Positions 9,000 to 16,432 of a stretch of 23,452 nucleotides of DNA are shown piece by piece (positions within the stretch are counted from its first letter, which is position 1; each line of letters begins with the position of its first letter). Below the pieces are notes generated by a model that did not search any database, was not told the DNA's origin, and saw nothing but the letters and a program-made list of their open reading frames with translations. A program made the position numbers and the translations under genes. The stretch comes from Archangiaceae bacterium (lineage in GTDB: Bacteria; Myxococcota; Myxococcia; Myxococcales; Myxococcaceae): the NCBI GenBank assembly GCA_023248915.1, contig JAHFDQ010000013.1, positions 1 through 23,452 of the forward strand. Direction: 5' to 3'.

Positions 9000-9353
9000 G
9001 TGGCCAAGCGCGGCGAACGCGTCGCTCCTCCCCCTCGACAGGGCGACTGGGAACTCCGGTTCACCACCAGCGAAGCGGCGAGGGGTTGGGAAGACCTTTG
9101 CTCGCAGGCCCCGGCATCAACGAGGGACTGTTACGACGCGCTTTCACGTGATCCGCGCGATCGCGCGGCGTCCTCTTCGCGGCAGCACCCGCTCAAGGGT
9201 GAGCTCGCCACGCGTGTGCTCATGGGCACCAAGCTCGAGCAGTGGCAGTACGAGGTCACCGGAGCTGGTCGCGTGTGGTACTGCATCGACGACCAACATC
9301 GCCGGGTGTTGCTCACCTTGGCGACAACGGGGCACCCGAAATCCACGGAGTAG
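9000..9353 (+). CDS. Type II toxin, RelE/ParE-like
   Basis: A 117-residue basic protein with a GTG start three bases after the antitoxin stop. Order of elements: a short basic start, a WELRFTTSEAARGWEDLCSQ helix, DPRDRA, QHPLKGELATRV, then LEQWQYEVTGAGRVWYCID (from residue 79) and the end motif TGHPKSTE. The conserved core LKG-x-L followed by an aromatic E-x-x-GxGRxWY-x-ID strand pair is that of RelE-superfamily toxins, which cleave mRNA or inhibit gyrase. I cannot tell mRNase from gyrase inhibitor by eye. The gene is intact. Codon usage is a little less G/C-biased than in the flanking lipoprotein genes, and the flanking repeats suggest it arrived by transfer. Confidence 0.75.
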   Translation: MAKRGERVAPPPRQGDWELRFTTSEAARGWEDLCSQAPASTRDCYDALSRDPRDRAASSSRQHPLKGELATRVLMGTKLEQWQYEVTGAGRVWYCIDDQHRRVLLTLATTGHPKSTE

Positions 9354-9398
9354 GCATCGACGCTGGTTCGCCGACCAAGCCCGCGAGTCGGGTGGCTC

Positions 9399-9500
9399 CC
9401 CTCAGGGGCAATTCGCGGGGCCGGCGAGCCGCGCCGCGCCACCGAAGCGGCTGAAGACGTAGAGCTCGTTGTCCAGGGTCAGCAGCCGGCCGCGGTCGAG
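9399..9500. repeat. Direct repeat, copy B (inside the intact lipoprotein gene)
   Basis: Second copy of the 102-bp repeat. It covers the last 33 codons including the stop of the 817-aa lipoprotein gene plus three bases beyond it. It is offset by 1053 bp from copy A, so the DNA between equivalent points is one repeat plus about 950 bp carrying the toxin-antitoxin genes. Confidence 0.9.
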
Positions 9501-11855
9501 GCCCAGGTCGCCTCCGTCGGCGCCGCCGGGTATTAGTCCGGACAGCTCGACCCGGGTCCAGCGGCCGACCGGGCCTCCCTGGGCGTCGGCGTCGAGCCGG
9601 AACAGCCCCTCGGCGGAGAGCGCGTAGCCCTGCCCGCACACCTGAGCGAAGTCGGCGGCTTCCTTCCCCGGAAGCAGCGGCGCCAGCGGCACCCGCAGCG
9701 GCAGGGAAAGCACGCGCCCGTCTCGCAGCCCCAGCCGGCCGCGCGGGCCGTCCAGCCACAGGGCGACCGGTTCGCCGTCGGGCACCGGCAGCTCGTCGGC
9801 GCTCCAGTGGCGGTCCGTCTCTCCCGTCAGCGCGAACAGCCGGTCTTGCGCCAAGAGGTACCCCTCAAACCAGGGCGCCGTGCCGCCGTCGGTCGCCGGT
9901 CGCGCCGGCGCGGCCACCAGCGCGCGTATGGGCGCTCCCGGCAGCGGCACCAGGCGCCAGGAGAGCTCGCCGCCGCCGCGCGTGACGTCGGCCCCGAGCA
10001 GGGTGTCGTTCGCGGCCACCACCAGCTCGGCGCCGCCGTCGGGGGTCGCCACCACCGTTCCGGACAGCGGCGCGCCCAGCCCCTGCAGCGAGGCCTCGGG
10101 CGTGGCCACCCAGCGGTTCTGCCCCAGGTCGATGACCAGCGCGGGCGGAGCCAGCACCCAGGACGGTCGGCCCGCGACGACCGCGGCCGGCTTCACCGCC
10201 GAGGCCGCGAAGGGGGCGAAGGCGGGGTAGCCGCCGTCGTCCGCCAGCACCCAGAAGCCGGGGCCCATGCCGAGCAGCGTGGACGGCGCGCCGGAACCGG
10301 AAGCGGGCGAGCGGGCCACGAAGAGCGGCGGCTGGTCGGGCACCAGCGGCACTGGAGGCCACTGGCCGCCGCTGAGCCAGACCTGCCCATGCCCCCCGGC
10401 GTAGGCCGGAGCCCCGGCGGCGGCGCGAGCGGGCTGCACCGGTTCGCCGTAGAGGCTCGAGCTGTCCTGGAGCTGCTGGCGGTAGCACTGCGAAGGCCCG
10501 CCGCCAGCCACGCGGGTGAGCAGCGTCGTGCGCTCGCGGTCGGCCGAGCGGCAGCGGGACAGCACCATCGGCTCGCTGCTCGCGGACAGCGGCTGGAAGT
10601 CGATGACGGCCTCGCCGACCGGGCACACCGGGCAGGGCCCGAGCTGCCGGGCGAGCAGCAGCCGGTCCGCGCACCCCCCGTCGGGACGGACGACGCTGGC
10701 GACGACGACCGCGAGCCCGCCGTCGACGCCGCCGGCGACGGCCACCGCGTCATCGCCCAGCGTGCGGAGCAGCTTCGCGCTCCAACCCGGGCCGGCGCCA
10801 CCGAGCACGGCGGCGACGTCGCCGAGCTGCCACGCCGGGCCGGGCGTCGGCGCCGGGCCTCCGTCAGGCGAGAGGAAACTGCCATTCGCCGTGCGCGGCG
10901 CGAAGCCCACCACTTCGTCCGAGGCCACCACCAGCCCTGCCGGGCAGGCGCCTGCCTGGAGGTCGGCCACGTCGCGAATAAGGCGCGGCCCGGCGTCGGG
11001 GCCGAGGAAGCTCGCGGCGGTGAGCCCCCCGTCCACGCGGAGCACCCAATAGCTGGACCCGGAGAAGGCGAAGGCCAGGGGATCGGCCCCCCGGGTGATT
11101 CGCACCTCGTCGGCGGCGACGGTGGAGTACGCGTTGGGCGTCACCACCGGCGCGCCCCCCGCGGGCGGAAACACCGCCGTGCCGAGGCCCGCGTCGCGCA
11201 AAAGGAGGACCGCCGGGCCGGCGACTCCCAAGGCCTTCACCCCGAGCCCGGTCAGGTCCGCCGTGTCGGACGCAACGCTGGCGACGGTGAGGCCGCTGCC
11301 GTCCCCGCGCACCTGGACGCCGGCGTAGAGCCTGTCGCCGGAAGAGAAGGCGAAGGCCTGGGCGCTGGCGCCGGGCTGCGGCGACGGGTAGGAGGTGGCA
11401 AAGAGGTCCGGACCGCGCCCGGGCGCAGCCGGGTACAGCGGAGCGAGCGAGAGCGCACCGGGCCCCGGCCGGAGGGCGTCGGCCTCGGTGCCTTCCAGGC
11501 AGGTTCCTGCGGGACCGCAGCGCCAGCCGCCTTCGCAGTCCACGTCCGTCCGGCACAGGTAGGCCGCTCCGGCGTCGAGCAGGTGGCAGGTGGCTTCCAG
11601 GCCGCACCTCCAGCCGGGAGTGCAGTCGCGGTCGGTCTCGCAGAGGTAGGGGGCTCCGGCGTCGGGGCCGTGGCAGCGCCCCTCGAGGCCGCACACCCAG
11701 CCGCCAGGGCACTGTCCGTCAGAGTCCGGGCCCGAGTCCGGCGCCGACCCCGCGTCGCGGCTGCACGGGTAGGCGAGCGGTTCGCGCCCGTTGAAGGAAG
11801 CCCGGCAGCCGGTGGCGAGGAACGCCAGTGCCAGGACCGCGGTGAGGGCGCGCAC
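9402..11855 (-). CDS. Cys-rich surface lipoprotein with propeller-like body
   Basis: An 817-residue protein with a signal peptide ending in ATGC (Cys17 as the lipidation site). Residues about 30-125 contain three Cys-rich modules of the pattern C-x-x-D-x-D-C-x-x-GWRCG-x-x-x-x-C (CTPGWRCGLEATC, CEGGWRCGPAGTC), separated by DAGA linkers. The rest is rich in Gly, Ala, Pro and Val, with PDGG turns and short blades such as QNRWVATPEASLQG, suggesting a beta-propeller. The GTG start at 11855 overlaps the stop of the upstream gene by one base (TAGTG), so the two are translationally coupled. It probably works on the outer membrane or cell surface with the upstream membrane protein. The function is unknown. 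Its 3' end is the repeat shared with the toxin-antitoxin insert. Confidence 0.82.
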   Translation of the reverse strand: MRALTAVLALAFLATGCRASFNGREPLAYPCSRDAGSAPDSGPDSDGQCPGGWVCGLEGRCHGPDAGAPYLCETDRDCTPGWRCGLEATCHLLDAGAAYLCRTDVDCEGGWRCGPAGTCLEGTEADALRPGPGALSLAPLYPAAPGRGPDLFATSYPSPQPGASAQAFAFSSGDRLYAGVQVRGDGSGLTVASVASDTADLTGLGVKALGVAGPAVLLLRDAGLGTAVFPPAGGAPVVTPNAYSTVAADEVRITRGADPLAFAFSGSSYWVLRVDGGLTAASFLGPDAGPRLIRDVADLQAGACPAGLVVASDEVVGFAPRTANGSFLSPDGGPAPTPGPAWQLGDVAAVLGGAGPGWSAKLLRTLGDDAVAVAGGVDGGLAVVVASVVRPDGGCADRLLLARQLGPCPVCPVGEAVIDFQPLSASSEPMVLSRCRSADRERTTLLTRVAGGGPSQCYRQQLQDSSSLYGEPVQPARAAAGAPAYAGGHGQVWLSGGQWPPVPLVPDQPPLFVARSPASGSGAPSTLLGMGPGFWVLADDGGYPAFAPFAASAVKPAAVVAGRPSWVLAPPALVIDLGQNRWVATPEASLQGLGAPLSGTVVATPDGGAELVVAANDTLLGADVTRGGGELSWRLVPLPGAPIRALVAAPARPATDGGTAPWFEGYLLAQDRLFALTGETDRHWSADELPVPDGEPVALWLDGPRGRLGLRDGRVLSLPLRVPLAPLLPGKEAADFAQVCGQGYALSAEGLFRLDADAQGGPVGRWTRVELSGLIPGGADGGDLGLDRGRLLTLDNELYVFSRFGGAARLAGPANCP

Positions 11856-12661
11856 TAGAAGCCCCCCGCGACCGCGACGCCGTTGCCCGCGAACACCACC
11901 GACGCCGTGGCCGCCTTCGTCGTCGGCACGTCGGGCGGGTTAATCCACAGCCCCAGCGCGACCAGCCCCACACCCAGGCCCAGCGCGACCACCGCCTGGA
12001 TCTTCTGGCGGGAGATGACCTGCGCCTCGTAGGCGTAGTCGCTCGCCGAGCGGAGCCCGGCCGGGTTCGCCTTCCCATTCTGAAGCTCGGCCGAAATGAC
12101 TTCGTCACGGGCCAGCGCGTTGAAGCCGGCCACGCCCCCGAGGACGACGCTCAGCCCTCCGGCGGCGATGACCGAGTACGGCAACAGCCGCGACGGCGGT
12201 GGAGGCAACGGAGTGCCGGCGGCCTCGGCCACCACCCAGGGCACCAACTGGCGCAGCTCGCCCAAGTCCTTGCCGATACGCGAGCTGCGGCCGACGGGCT
12301 GCGTGGTGCGGGTGTCGAGCGTCTGGAGCGACAACTGGAAGGACGGGCCGAGCTGCGCCACCGAGCCGCTCATGACGAAGCGCGCTCCGATGGCGCCGCC
12401 GAGCTCGGTGAGGCAGGACGAGGCTTCGTTGCAGCCCAGCATCTGCTTCTGCCGTTCGACGCCGAGCAGCGTCTGCACGTCGCCCGACGACATCACCTGG
12501 AAGACGCCGCGGGCGGCGATTTCCGACGCCACCGCCTCGGTGAGCGCCTTGCTCACCTGCGGCTCGACTCCGGCCGCGGCGAGGTCGAGCAGAATCAGCT
12601 TGGGCTTTTCCGCCACCGGAGCGGCGAAAACGAGCGACAAGGCCAGGCCGGCGACGAGCAT
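11855..12661 (-). CDS. Membrane-anchored protein with TolB/FlgO-like N-terminal domain
   Basis: A 268-residue protein starting with a signal-like hydrophobic stretch (MLVAGLALSLVFAAPVA). Residues about 20-130 read KLILLDLAAAGVEPQVSKAL, FQVMSSGDVQTLL and CLTELGGAIGARFVMSGSV, which resembles domains found at the start of TolB-like and FlgO/CsgG-type envelope proteins, where a paired alpha/beta fold carries a conserved GA-x-x-x-x-G-S-V strand. Two later hydrophobic segments (about 164-188 and 224-243) are probable membrane helices. ATG 12661 is preceded by GGGAGGGG four bases upstream. It is encoded between the propeller/FGE-like protein (66 bp upstream) and the coupled lipoprotein, suggesting one envelope complex. 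The precise function is not known. Confidence 0.72.
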   Translation of the reverse strand: MLVAGLALSLVFAAPVAEKPKLILLDLAAAGVEPQVSKALTEAVASEIAARGVFQVMSSGDVQTLLGVERQKQMLGCNEASSCLTELGGAIGARFVMSGSVAQLGPSFQLSLQTLDTRTTQPVGRSSRIGKDLGELRQLVPWVVAEAAGTPLPPPPSRLLPYSVIAAGGLSVVLGGVAGFNALARDEVISAELQNGKANPAGLRSASDYAYEAQVISRQKIQAVVALGLGVGLVALGLWINPPDVPTTKAATASVVFAGNGVAVAGGF

Positions 12662-12727
12662 GGGTCCCCTCCCACGAAACGAAGGAACCCTAACACCCGG
12701 GGTCGCGCGCGGCCCCTCGAGTCGACT

Positions 12728-14263
12728 TCACTCCGCGTCGACCACGCACCGGAAGCCGACGTCCCGGCCCCGGTCGTCCTCGTAGCTGGCGTTTCCCGCC
12801 CGGGGCGGGCCGCCCTGGTCGCGCCACTTGCCCCCGCGAACCACCTTCGCGCGGCGGCCGGGGTAGAAGCTCGACGTCCATTCCCAGACCAGGCCGATGC
12901 CGTCGATGCTCGCGGCCCCGCCCGACTTCCGGAGCGCTCTCGTCGGTTCGCGGTTCCGGTGCCGAGCCAGGAGCTCCCATTCCTCGTTGGTGGGCAGCCG
13001 CTTCCTCGCCCAGCCGGCGTAGGCCGCGGCCTCGCTGTAGGTGACCTGGACGACCGGCGCGTCCCGGGCGGCTTTCGGCACGGCCGCGTTCCGCCAGTGC
13101 GCGGGGGCCGGGCGGCCGGTGTCCCGGAGGAAGAAGTCGTACTCGCGATTCGAGACCTGCCGGGTGTCGACGAGAAAGCTCCCGTCGGGAATGGGGCACA
13201 TCGCGAACCTGTCGGGCGAGCCGTCCGACTTCCAGAGGAGCTCGGGCGGCAAGGGGTCGGACACCCACGCCCGGCCGCGCAGGTCGCCGACGAGGAGCCG
13301 CCGCTTCGACAAGGCCAGCGCGACCCCGGGAAAGGTGTGGCGGGCGAGGAGACTCCAGAACGCGGCGTCCCCGAAGGGGAAGCTGCCGTTCAACTCTCGG
13401 AAGCGACCGAGGCCCTGGGCTTCCACTTCCACTCGCCCGGACCGGGTGTGGGCCACCAGGCGCAACGGGGCCTCGGGAGCGAAACCTCCGACGAAGTAGC
13501 CCTCCGGCCAACCTCCGAGCAGGTAGGTCGGCGGACTGCCCTTCTGAAACGCCGGAGCGACGCACTGAAATCCGTCGGCGGTGAGCGCGTGGACTTCGCT
13601 TTCCCCGCGCACCGCCACGCGGGTCGAAGACCAGGCCCTGACCTCGGAGAGGAAGAAGGCGCCGCAACTGTCCGCTTCCCAGTCGAGCCGCGAGCCGCGG
13701 GCCACGCAGCTTTGGGTCGAGTGGCTGCCCACGATGAAGCTCTGCGAGCCGCCGAGGCCGTCGTCGAGAGCGGCGCCGGTCCCCTGTTGCCACCGGCCAG
13801 GGAGCGGAATCCGAATTCGCTTCCAGGCGGTGCCGCCGCGAAAGAAGAAGCCGTCGCCGGTGAGGGCGTAGAGGTCGCCCTCGGCGGACCAGACAGAATT
13901 CGTGTTCGGAGGAAGCGGGACGCGGTGCCAGCGGCCGGGCTCGCCCACCAGCACGTAGTCCGGAGCGATGAGGCAGAGGCTGGCGCCGTCGGTGCAAAGG
14001 CCGCCGAGCGATGCTTCGAAGCGTTCTTCGAGCCGCCAGGCGCCTCCCGAGAGCTTCAAGAGGACGGTCGGCTGGGCGCTGGCGGGCGAGGGCACCTTCC
14101 GCAGCGCCGCCTCGAAGCACTCCTCGCGGCGTCCTCCGGCGAGGGCCCAGACGGTGCCGTCGGCCGCTTCGGCGGCGGCGATGAGCGCCAGGCGCGAGGC
14201 GCGCACCCGGAATGGCAGAGGAGCGGGGTGGAAGCTGAGCGACGGTAGGGTTGCCAGAGCCAT
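12728..14263 (-). CDS. Propeller-like protein with a C-terminal sulfatase-modifying-factor (FGE-like) domain lacking catalytic Cys
   Basis: A 511-residue protein. Residues 1-350 contain repeated short blades with GxWRLEE, GRWHRVP, AWKRIRIP and DGxFFFRGG motifs, consistent with a beta-propeller. Residues 356-511 match the FGE-sulfatase family: TRQVSNREYDFFL, PVVQVTYSEAAAYAGWARKR with LPTNEEWE (from 421), GLVWEWTS (457), VVRGGKW (474) and GFRC (503). In true formylglycine-generating enzymes a Cys pair follows the RGGS motif; here that stretch (GGKWRDQGGPPRAGN) has no cysteine. The domain therefore probably lacks oxidase activity and may act in binding, as in many divergent family members. No clear signal peptide is seen. 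It is first in a minus-strand run with the next two genes. The C-terminal domain call is firm; the propeller is inferred. Confidence 0.8.
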   Translation of the reverse strand: MALATLPSLSFHPAPLPFRVRASRLALIAAAEAADGTVWALAGGRREECFEAALRKVPSPASAQPTVLLKLSGGAWRLEERFEASLGGLCTDGASLCLIAPDYVLVGEPGRWHRVPLPPNTNSVWSAEGDLYALTGDGFFFRGGTAWKRIRIPLPGRWQQGTGAALDDGLGGSQSFIVGSHSTQSCVARGSRLDWEADSCGAFFLSEVRAWSSTRVAVRGESEVHALTADGFQCVAPAFQKGSPPTYLLGGWPEGYFVGGFAPEAPLRLVAHTRSGRVEVEAQGLGRFRELNGSFPFGDAAFWSLLARHTFPGVALALSKRRLLVGDLRGRAWVSDPLPPELLWKSDGSPDRFAMCPIPDGSFLVDTRQVSNREYDFFLRDTGRPAPAHWRNAAVPKAARDAPVVQVTYSEAAAYAGWARKRLPTNEEWELLARHRNREPTRALRKSGGAASIDGIGLVWEWTSSFYPGRRAKVVRGGKWRDQGGPPRAGNASYEDDRGRDVGFRCVVDAE

Positions 14264-14335
14264 CGCGCGATGTACCCGCGGCAGCGACGGTTCGTCCAGT
14301 TGCGAACCCGTCGCCCGCTTCCCGAGTGCGAGCCG

Positions 14336-15184
14336 TCAGAGTCGGGACAACTCTTTGATGAGCGTGGTCACCGCGCCAACCGCGCGCAGGGCGCTCCTCT
14401 CGCGGTCCTCTTCGAGCATGAAGTCCGCGTACTGCTTCGGCCCGATCTGGTCGCGATTCGCGAAGGCTGCTTCTAACCGTTCGAATCCGCTCGCTGCCTT
14501 CGGGTCTTCGAACTTGGGGCACGCGCGAAGTTCGACGGCAAGTGCGGCCTGCCCGCCGGGCCAACACTCGCAGAGCCAGACGATGTCGTATGCGTCCTTG
14601 GTCTTGTCGCGGCGCTCGAGCGCGTCCGTCTTCGACACCAGCCAGCTGAGAGGACCGGCGACGCGAAACTCGAAGTCGAGCGCGCCCTTCGAGACTTCGA
14701 CCTTTCGTCTCACGACCCGTGTGTCGGCGGCGATCAGGCCGCCTGCGTCCAGCACAAGGGCTGAGAGCTTTCCTGCGACCGGACCGCCAGGCCGGTGAAG
14801 CTCGCCCGCGCGCCTCGAACCATCCGCCGGCACGGGGCACAGGAACTCCACGACCAGCTTCGTGTTCTTCCTTCGCCAACGCCACGAAACCGGCTTCGAG
14901 TCTTCGCGCATGACCTCGAAGCCCGCCCCCTCGAGTCCCTTCTGCAGGTTCTCGTACTGCCCGACGTCACCCGCAAGCAGAGCGACGCTCATGCACATGT
15001 CGAGGTCCAGCGTGCCGACGTGGGGTTCGAGCCCTTCCTCCACCATCGGCACGAGCAACGGAGGAACCAGCCCTCCGATGATGGTGAGGTGCGCGCCCGC
15101 GAACGACAGCGCGCGAATCACTTCGGCCGCCTGCGCCAGAATCAGGGGCACGAGGCTCGGGTCGTAGTCGTTTCTAGAAACCAA
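14336..15184 (-). CDS. abiEii: AbiEii-type nucleotidyltransferase toxin (type IV TA / abortive infection)
   Basis: A 282-residue protein with nucleotidyltransferase features of the AbiEii group: IIGGLVPPLLVP with the Gly-Gly pair at 37-38, followed by TLDLDM (Asp60 and Asp62, metal binding), a basic segment WRWRRKNTKLVVEFL (about 101-115), and KTKDAYDIVWLC (194-205), which matches the conserved K-x-x-DAYD helix of the family. AbiEii enzymes transfer nucleotides onto tRNA ends or other targets and stop growth during phage infection. The start is a TTG at 15184 overlapping the upstream gene's stop by eleven bases, so translation is probably coupled. There is no ATG in frame nearby. The paired upstream gene is the AbiEi-like antitoxin. 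The family assignment is by motif, without a search. Confidence 0.78.
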   Translation of the reverse strand: MVSRNDYDPSLVPLILAQAAEVIRALSFAGAHLTIIGGLVPPLLVPMVEEGLEPHVGTLDLDMCMSVALLAGDVGQYENLQKGLEGAGFEVMREDSKPVSWRWRRKNTKLVVEFLCPVPADGSRRAGELHRPGGPVAGKLSALVLDAGGLIAADTRVVRRKVEVSKGALDFEFRVAGPLSWLVSKTDALERRDKTKDAYDIVWLCECWPGGQAALAVELRACPKFEDPKAASGFERLEAAFANRDQIGPKQYADFMLEEDRERSALRAVGAVTTLIKELSRL

Positions 15185-16160
15185 GCGTCGACTCGCGGAA
15201 CTGCTGCGCCACGTCCTCGCCTCTCGGCTCTCGGAGGCAGTCCAGCCACGTGCTTACCGAATTCGCGACCCGGATCTTGCGAATCTCGCGCGGGAGCACC
15301 GCGCTCCAGCGAGCCTTGTCTGTGACGAGGAGCACGTTGGCGCCCGAATCGGCCGGGGCCGCGTCGAGCAGGCGAATGGCGTTCTCGATTGGAAGGTCCT
15401 TCGAAACGCGCACCAGGGTTCTCGGAACGCTGGTTGCTCCTGACGTCTCGCCGCTCAAGAGGGCCGCGGCGGCGGCGCCGGAGATCACTGCGCGGTCACC
15501 GAGCGCCGAGCCGATTCTCGTCCAGAGGTCTTCGGGGCGGCGGGCGTAGACGAAAGTCGGCATTGAAGGGGGCCGGCGCTGACGAAGCATCGTCTGCCGC
15601 AGGAGCTCGGCAACGCCCGAGCGATCGGTGAGCGCGCGCTCGGTTCGAGGCCCGCGTCCCGTGCGACGAACAAACCCGGCCTGCTCGAGAAGGCCGAGGG
15701 TTTCGTGCGTCTGCGCCAGTGAAGCCGCGGCTCGCTTTGCCAACCTCGCGACGGCGAGGTCGTCAGGAACGAGCAAGCTGGCAATCGCCACGCGCACCGC
15801 AGCCGGGCCGAGGCGAACCGGGGCGTCGAGCGTGCCAGAGCTTCGAAGGGAGCGCTGACGGCCCTCCAGGTGAATGAGAATCGATGGCGCGACGAAGTGG
15901 AGGTACCCACCGGGGTCGATGTACGAGGCGCCGTTTCGCTCGAGGGTCTCGCGCTGCGCGGCCGTCGAACCGCTGACGACGAACAAGGTGGCGCCCTGGG
16001 TGCGCGGCGCCTTGGCAAGCCAGGGAGGGGTCGTGACCAGCGTGATGGGGGTCCGCTCAGCCCCGGCCTGCACCCACGCGCGATCGGTCGAACCGACACG
16101 AAGCCAGGCGGCCTTCGCCCATGGAGCCAGGGCCCTGGGCAGGATGAGCTGGGGGTGCAT
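15174..16160 (-). CDS. abiEi: AbiEi-family antitoxin / transcriptional repressor
   Basis: A 328-residue protein from ATG 16160. The first 110 residues end in YIDPGGYLHFV and ILIHLEGRQ, the restriction-endonuclease-like fold seen at the start of AbiEi antitoxins of the AbiEi_2 type. Residues about 120-172 form a winged helix (VAIASLLVPDDLAVARLAKR, then HETLGLLEQAGFVRRTGRGP) suited to DNA binding. The remainder (to residue 328) is alpha/beta and probably binds the toxin. AbiEi proteins repress their own promoter and neutralise AbiEii. An upstream in-frame ATG at 16229 would add 23 residues, but this would place an inverted repeat and a putative promoter inside the gene, so I chose 16160. No Shine-Dalgarno precedes either start. 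Confidence 0.75.
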   Translation of the reverse strand: MHPQLILPRALAPWAKAAWLRVGSTDRAWVQAGAERTPITLVTTPPWLAKAPRTQGATLFVVSGSTAAQRETLERNGASYIDPGGYLHFVAPSILIHLEGRQRSLRSSGTLDAPVRLGPAAVRVAIASLLVPDDLAVARLAKRAAASLAQTHETLGLLEQAGFVRRTGRGPRTERALTDRSGVAELLRQTMLRQRRPPSMPTFVYARRPEDLWTRIGSALGDRAVISGAAAAALLSGETSGATSVPRTLVRVSKDLPIENAIRLLDAAPADSGANVLLVTDKARWSAVLPREIRKIRVANSVSTWLDCLREPRGEDVAQQFRESTLGF

Positions 16161-16175
16161 TTTCGGCACGAAGCC

Positions 16176-16216
16176 ATTTTCGTCTATTTCCGAAACACGT
16201 CCAATTCCGAAAATAG
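16176..16216 (-). promoter_or_regulatory. Probable abiE promoter with imperfect inverted repeat
   Basis: Arms at 16184-16195 (CTATTTCCGAAA) and 16205-16216 (TTCCGAAAATAG) pair at 10 of 12 positions with a nine-base spacer, just upstream of abiEi. A weak minus-strand promoter (TTGGAC at 16204-16199, GAAAAT at 16181-16176, 17-base spacing) overlaps it. AbiEi antitoxins are known to bind inverted repeats at their own promoters, so this is a plausible autoregulatory operator. The 142 bases between this site and 16359 hold nothing I recognise. Confidence 0.4.
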
Positions 16217-16358
16217 AGCGGGGCAACATCTCTGGCCGGGTCGATTCGCAGCTTGGTTGAAGAAGGTCTGCTGGATGCCGGCCGATTTGGACCTCAGTGC
16301 TGTCCAATTGTTCGCGGCCGTAGAGTCCGGGAGGAGCCCCGAGCCCTTGGGCATCCGC

Positions 16359-16420
16359 GTTGTGTGCGTAATATTCCGATTGCACAACGCAGTTGTGTCG
16401 AGTATACGGCGTGACACAAC
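16359..16420 (+). promoter_or_regulatory. Promoter and four-half-site operator of the TPR/NERD-helicase operon
   Basis: A promoter is visible: TTGCAC (16380-16385) and TATACG (16403-16408) with 17-base spacing, about 30 bases before the first start codon. GTTGTG half-sites occur at 16359-16364 and 16392-16397, with CACAAC (the reverse complement) at 16383-16388 and 16415-16420. They form two tandem inverted repeats of about 30 bp; the inner pair of arms is GTTGTGTC/GACACAAC. One pair covers the -35 and the other spans the -10, so occupancy would block transcription. The binding protein is unknown. Confidence 0.6.
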
Positions 16421-16432
16421 AAAGGGAGCGTC

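Noticed and set aside
9398..9408. CCCCTCAGGGG palindrome as a terminator
   Set aside because: The stem is only five bases with no T-run, and it contains the lipoprotein stop codon.
9807..11858. 683-aa plus-strand open frame opposite the Cys-rich lipoprotein
   Set aside because: Arg/Gly/His-rich shadow; the minus-strand frame has a signal peptide, Cys modules and coupling to its neighbour.
12690..14885. 731-aa minus-strand open frame
   Set aside because: It runs through both the FGE-like gene and AbiEii in another frame and shows only Arg/Pro-rich sequence, whereas those genes have family motifs.
16230..16385. N-terminal extension of AbiEi upstream of 16229
   Set aside because: It would run into the divergent operon's operator and promoter and adds sequence with no family resemblance.
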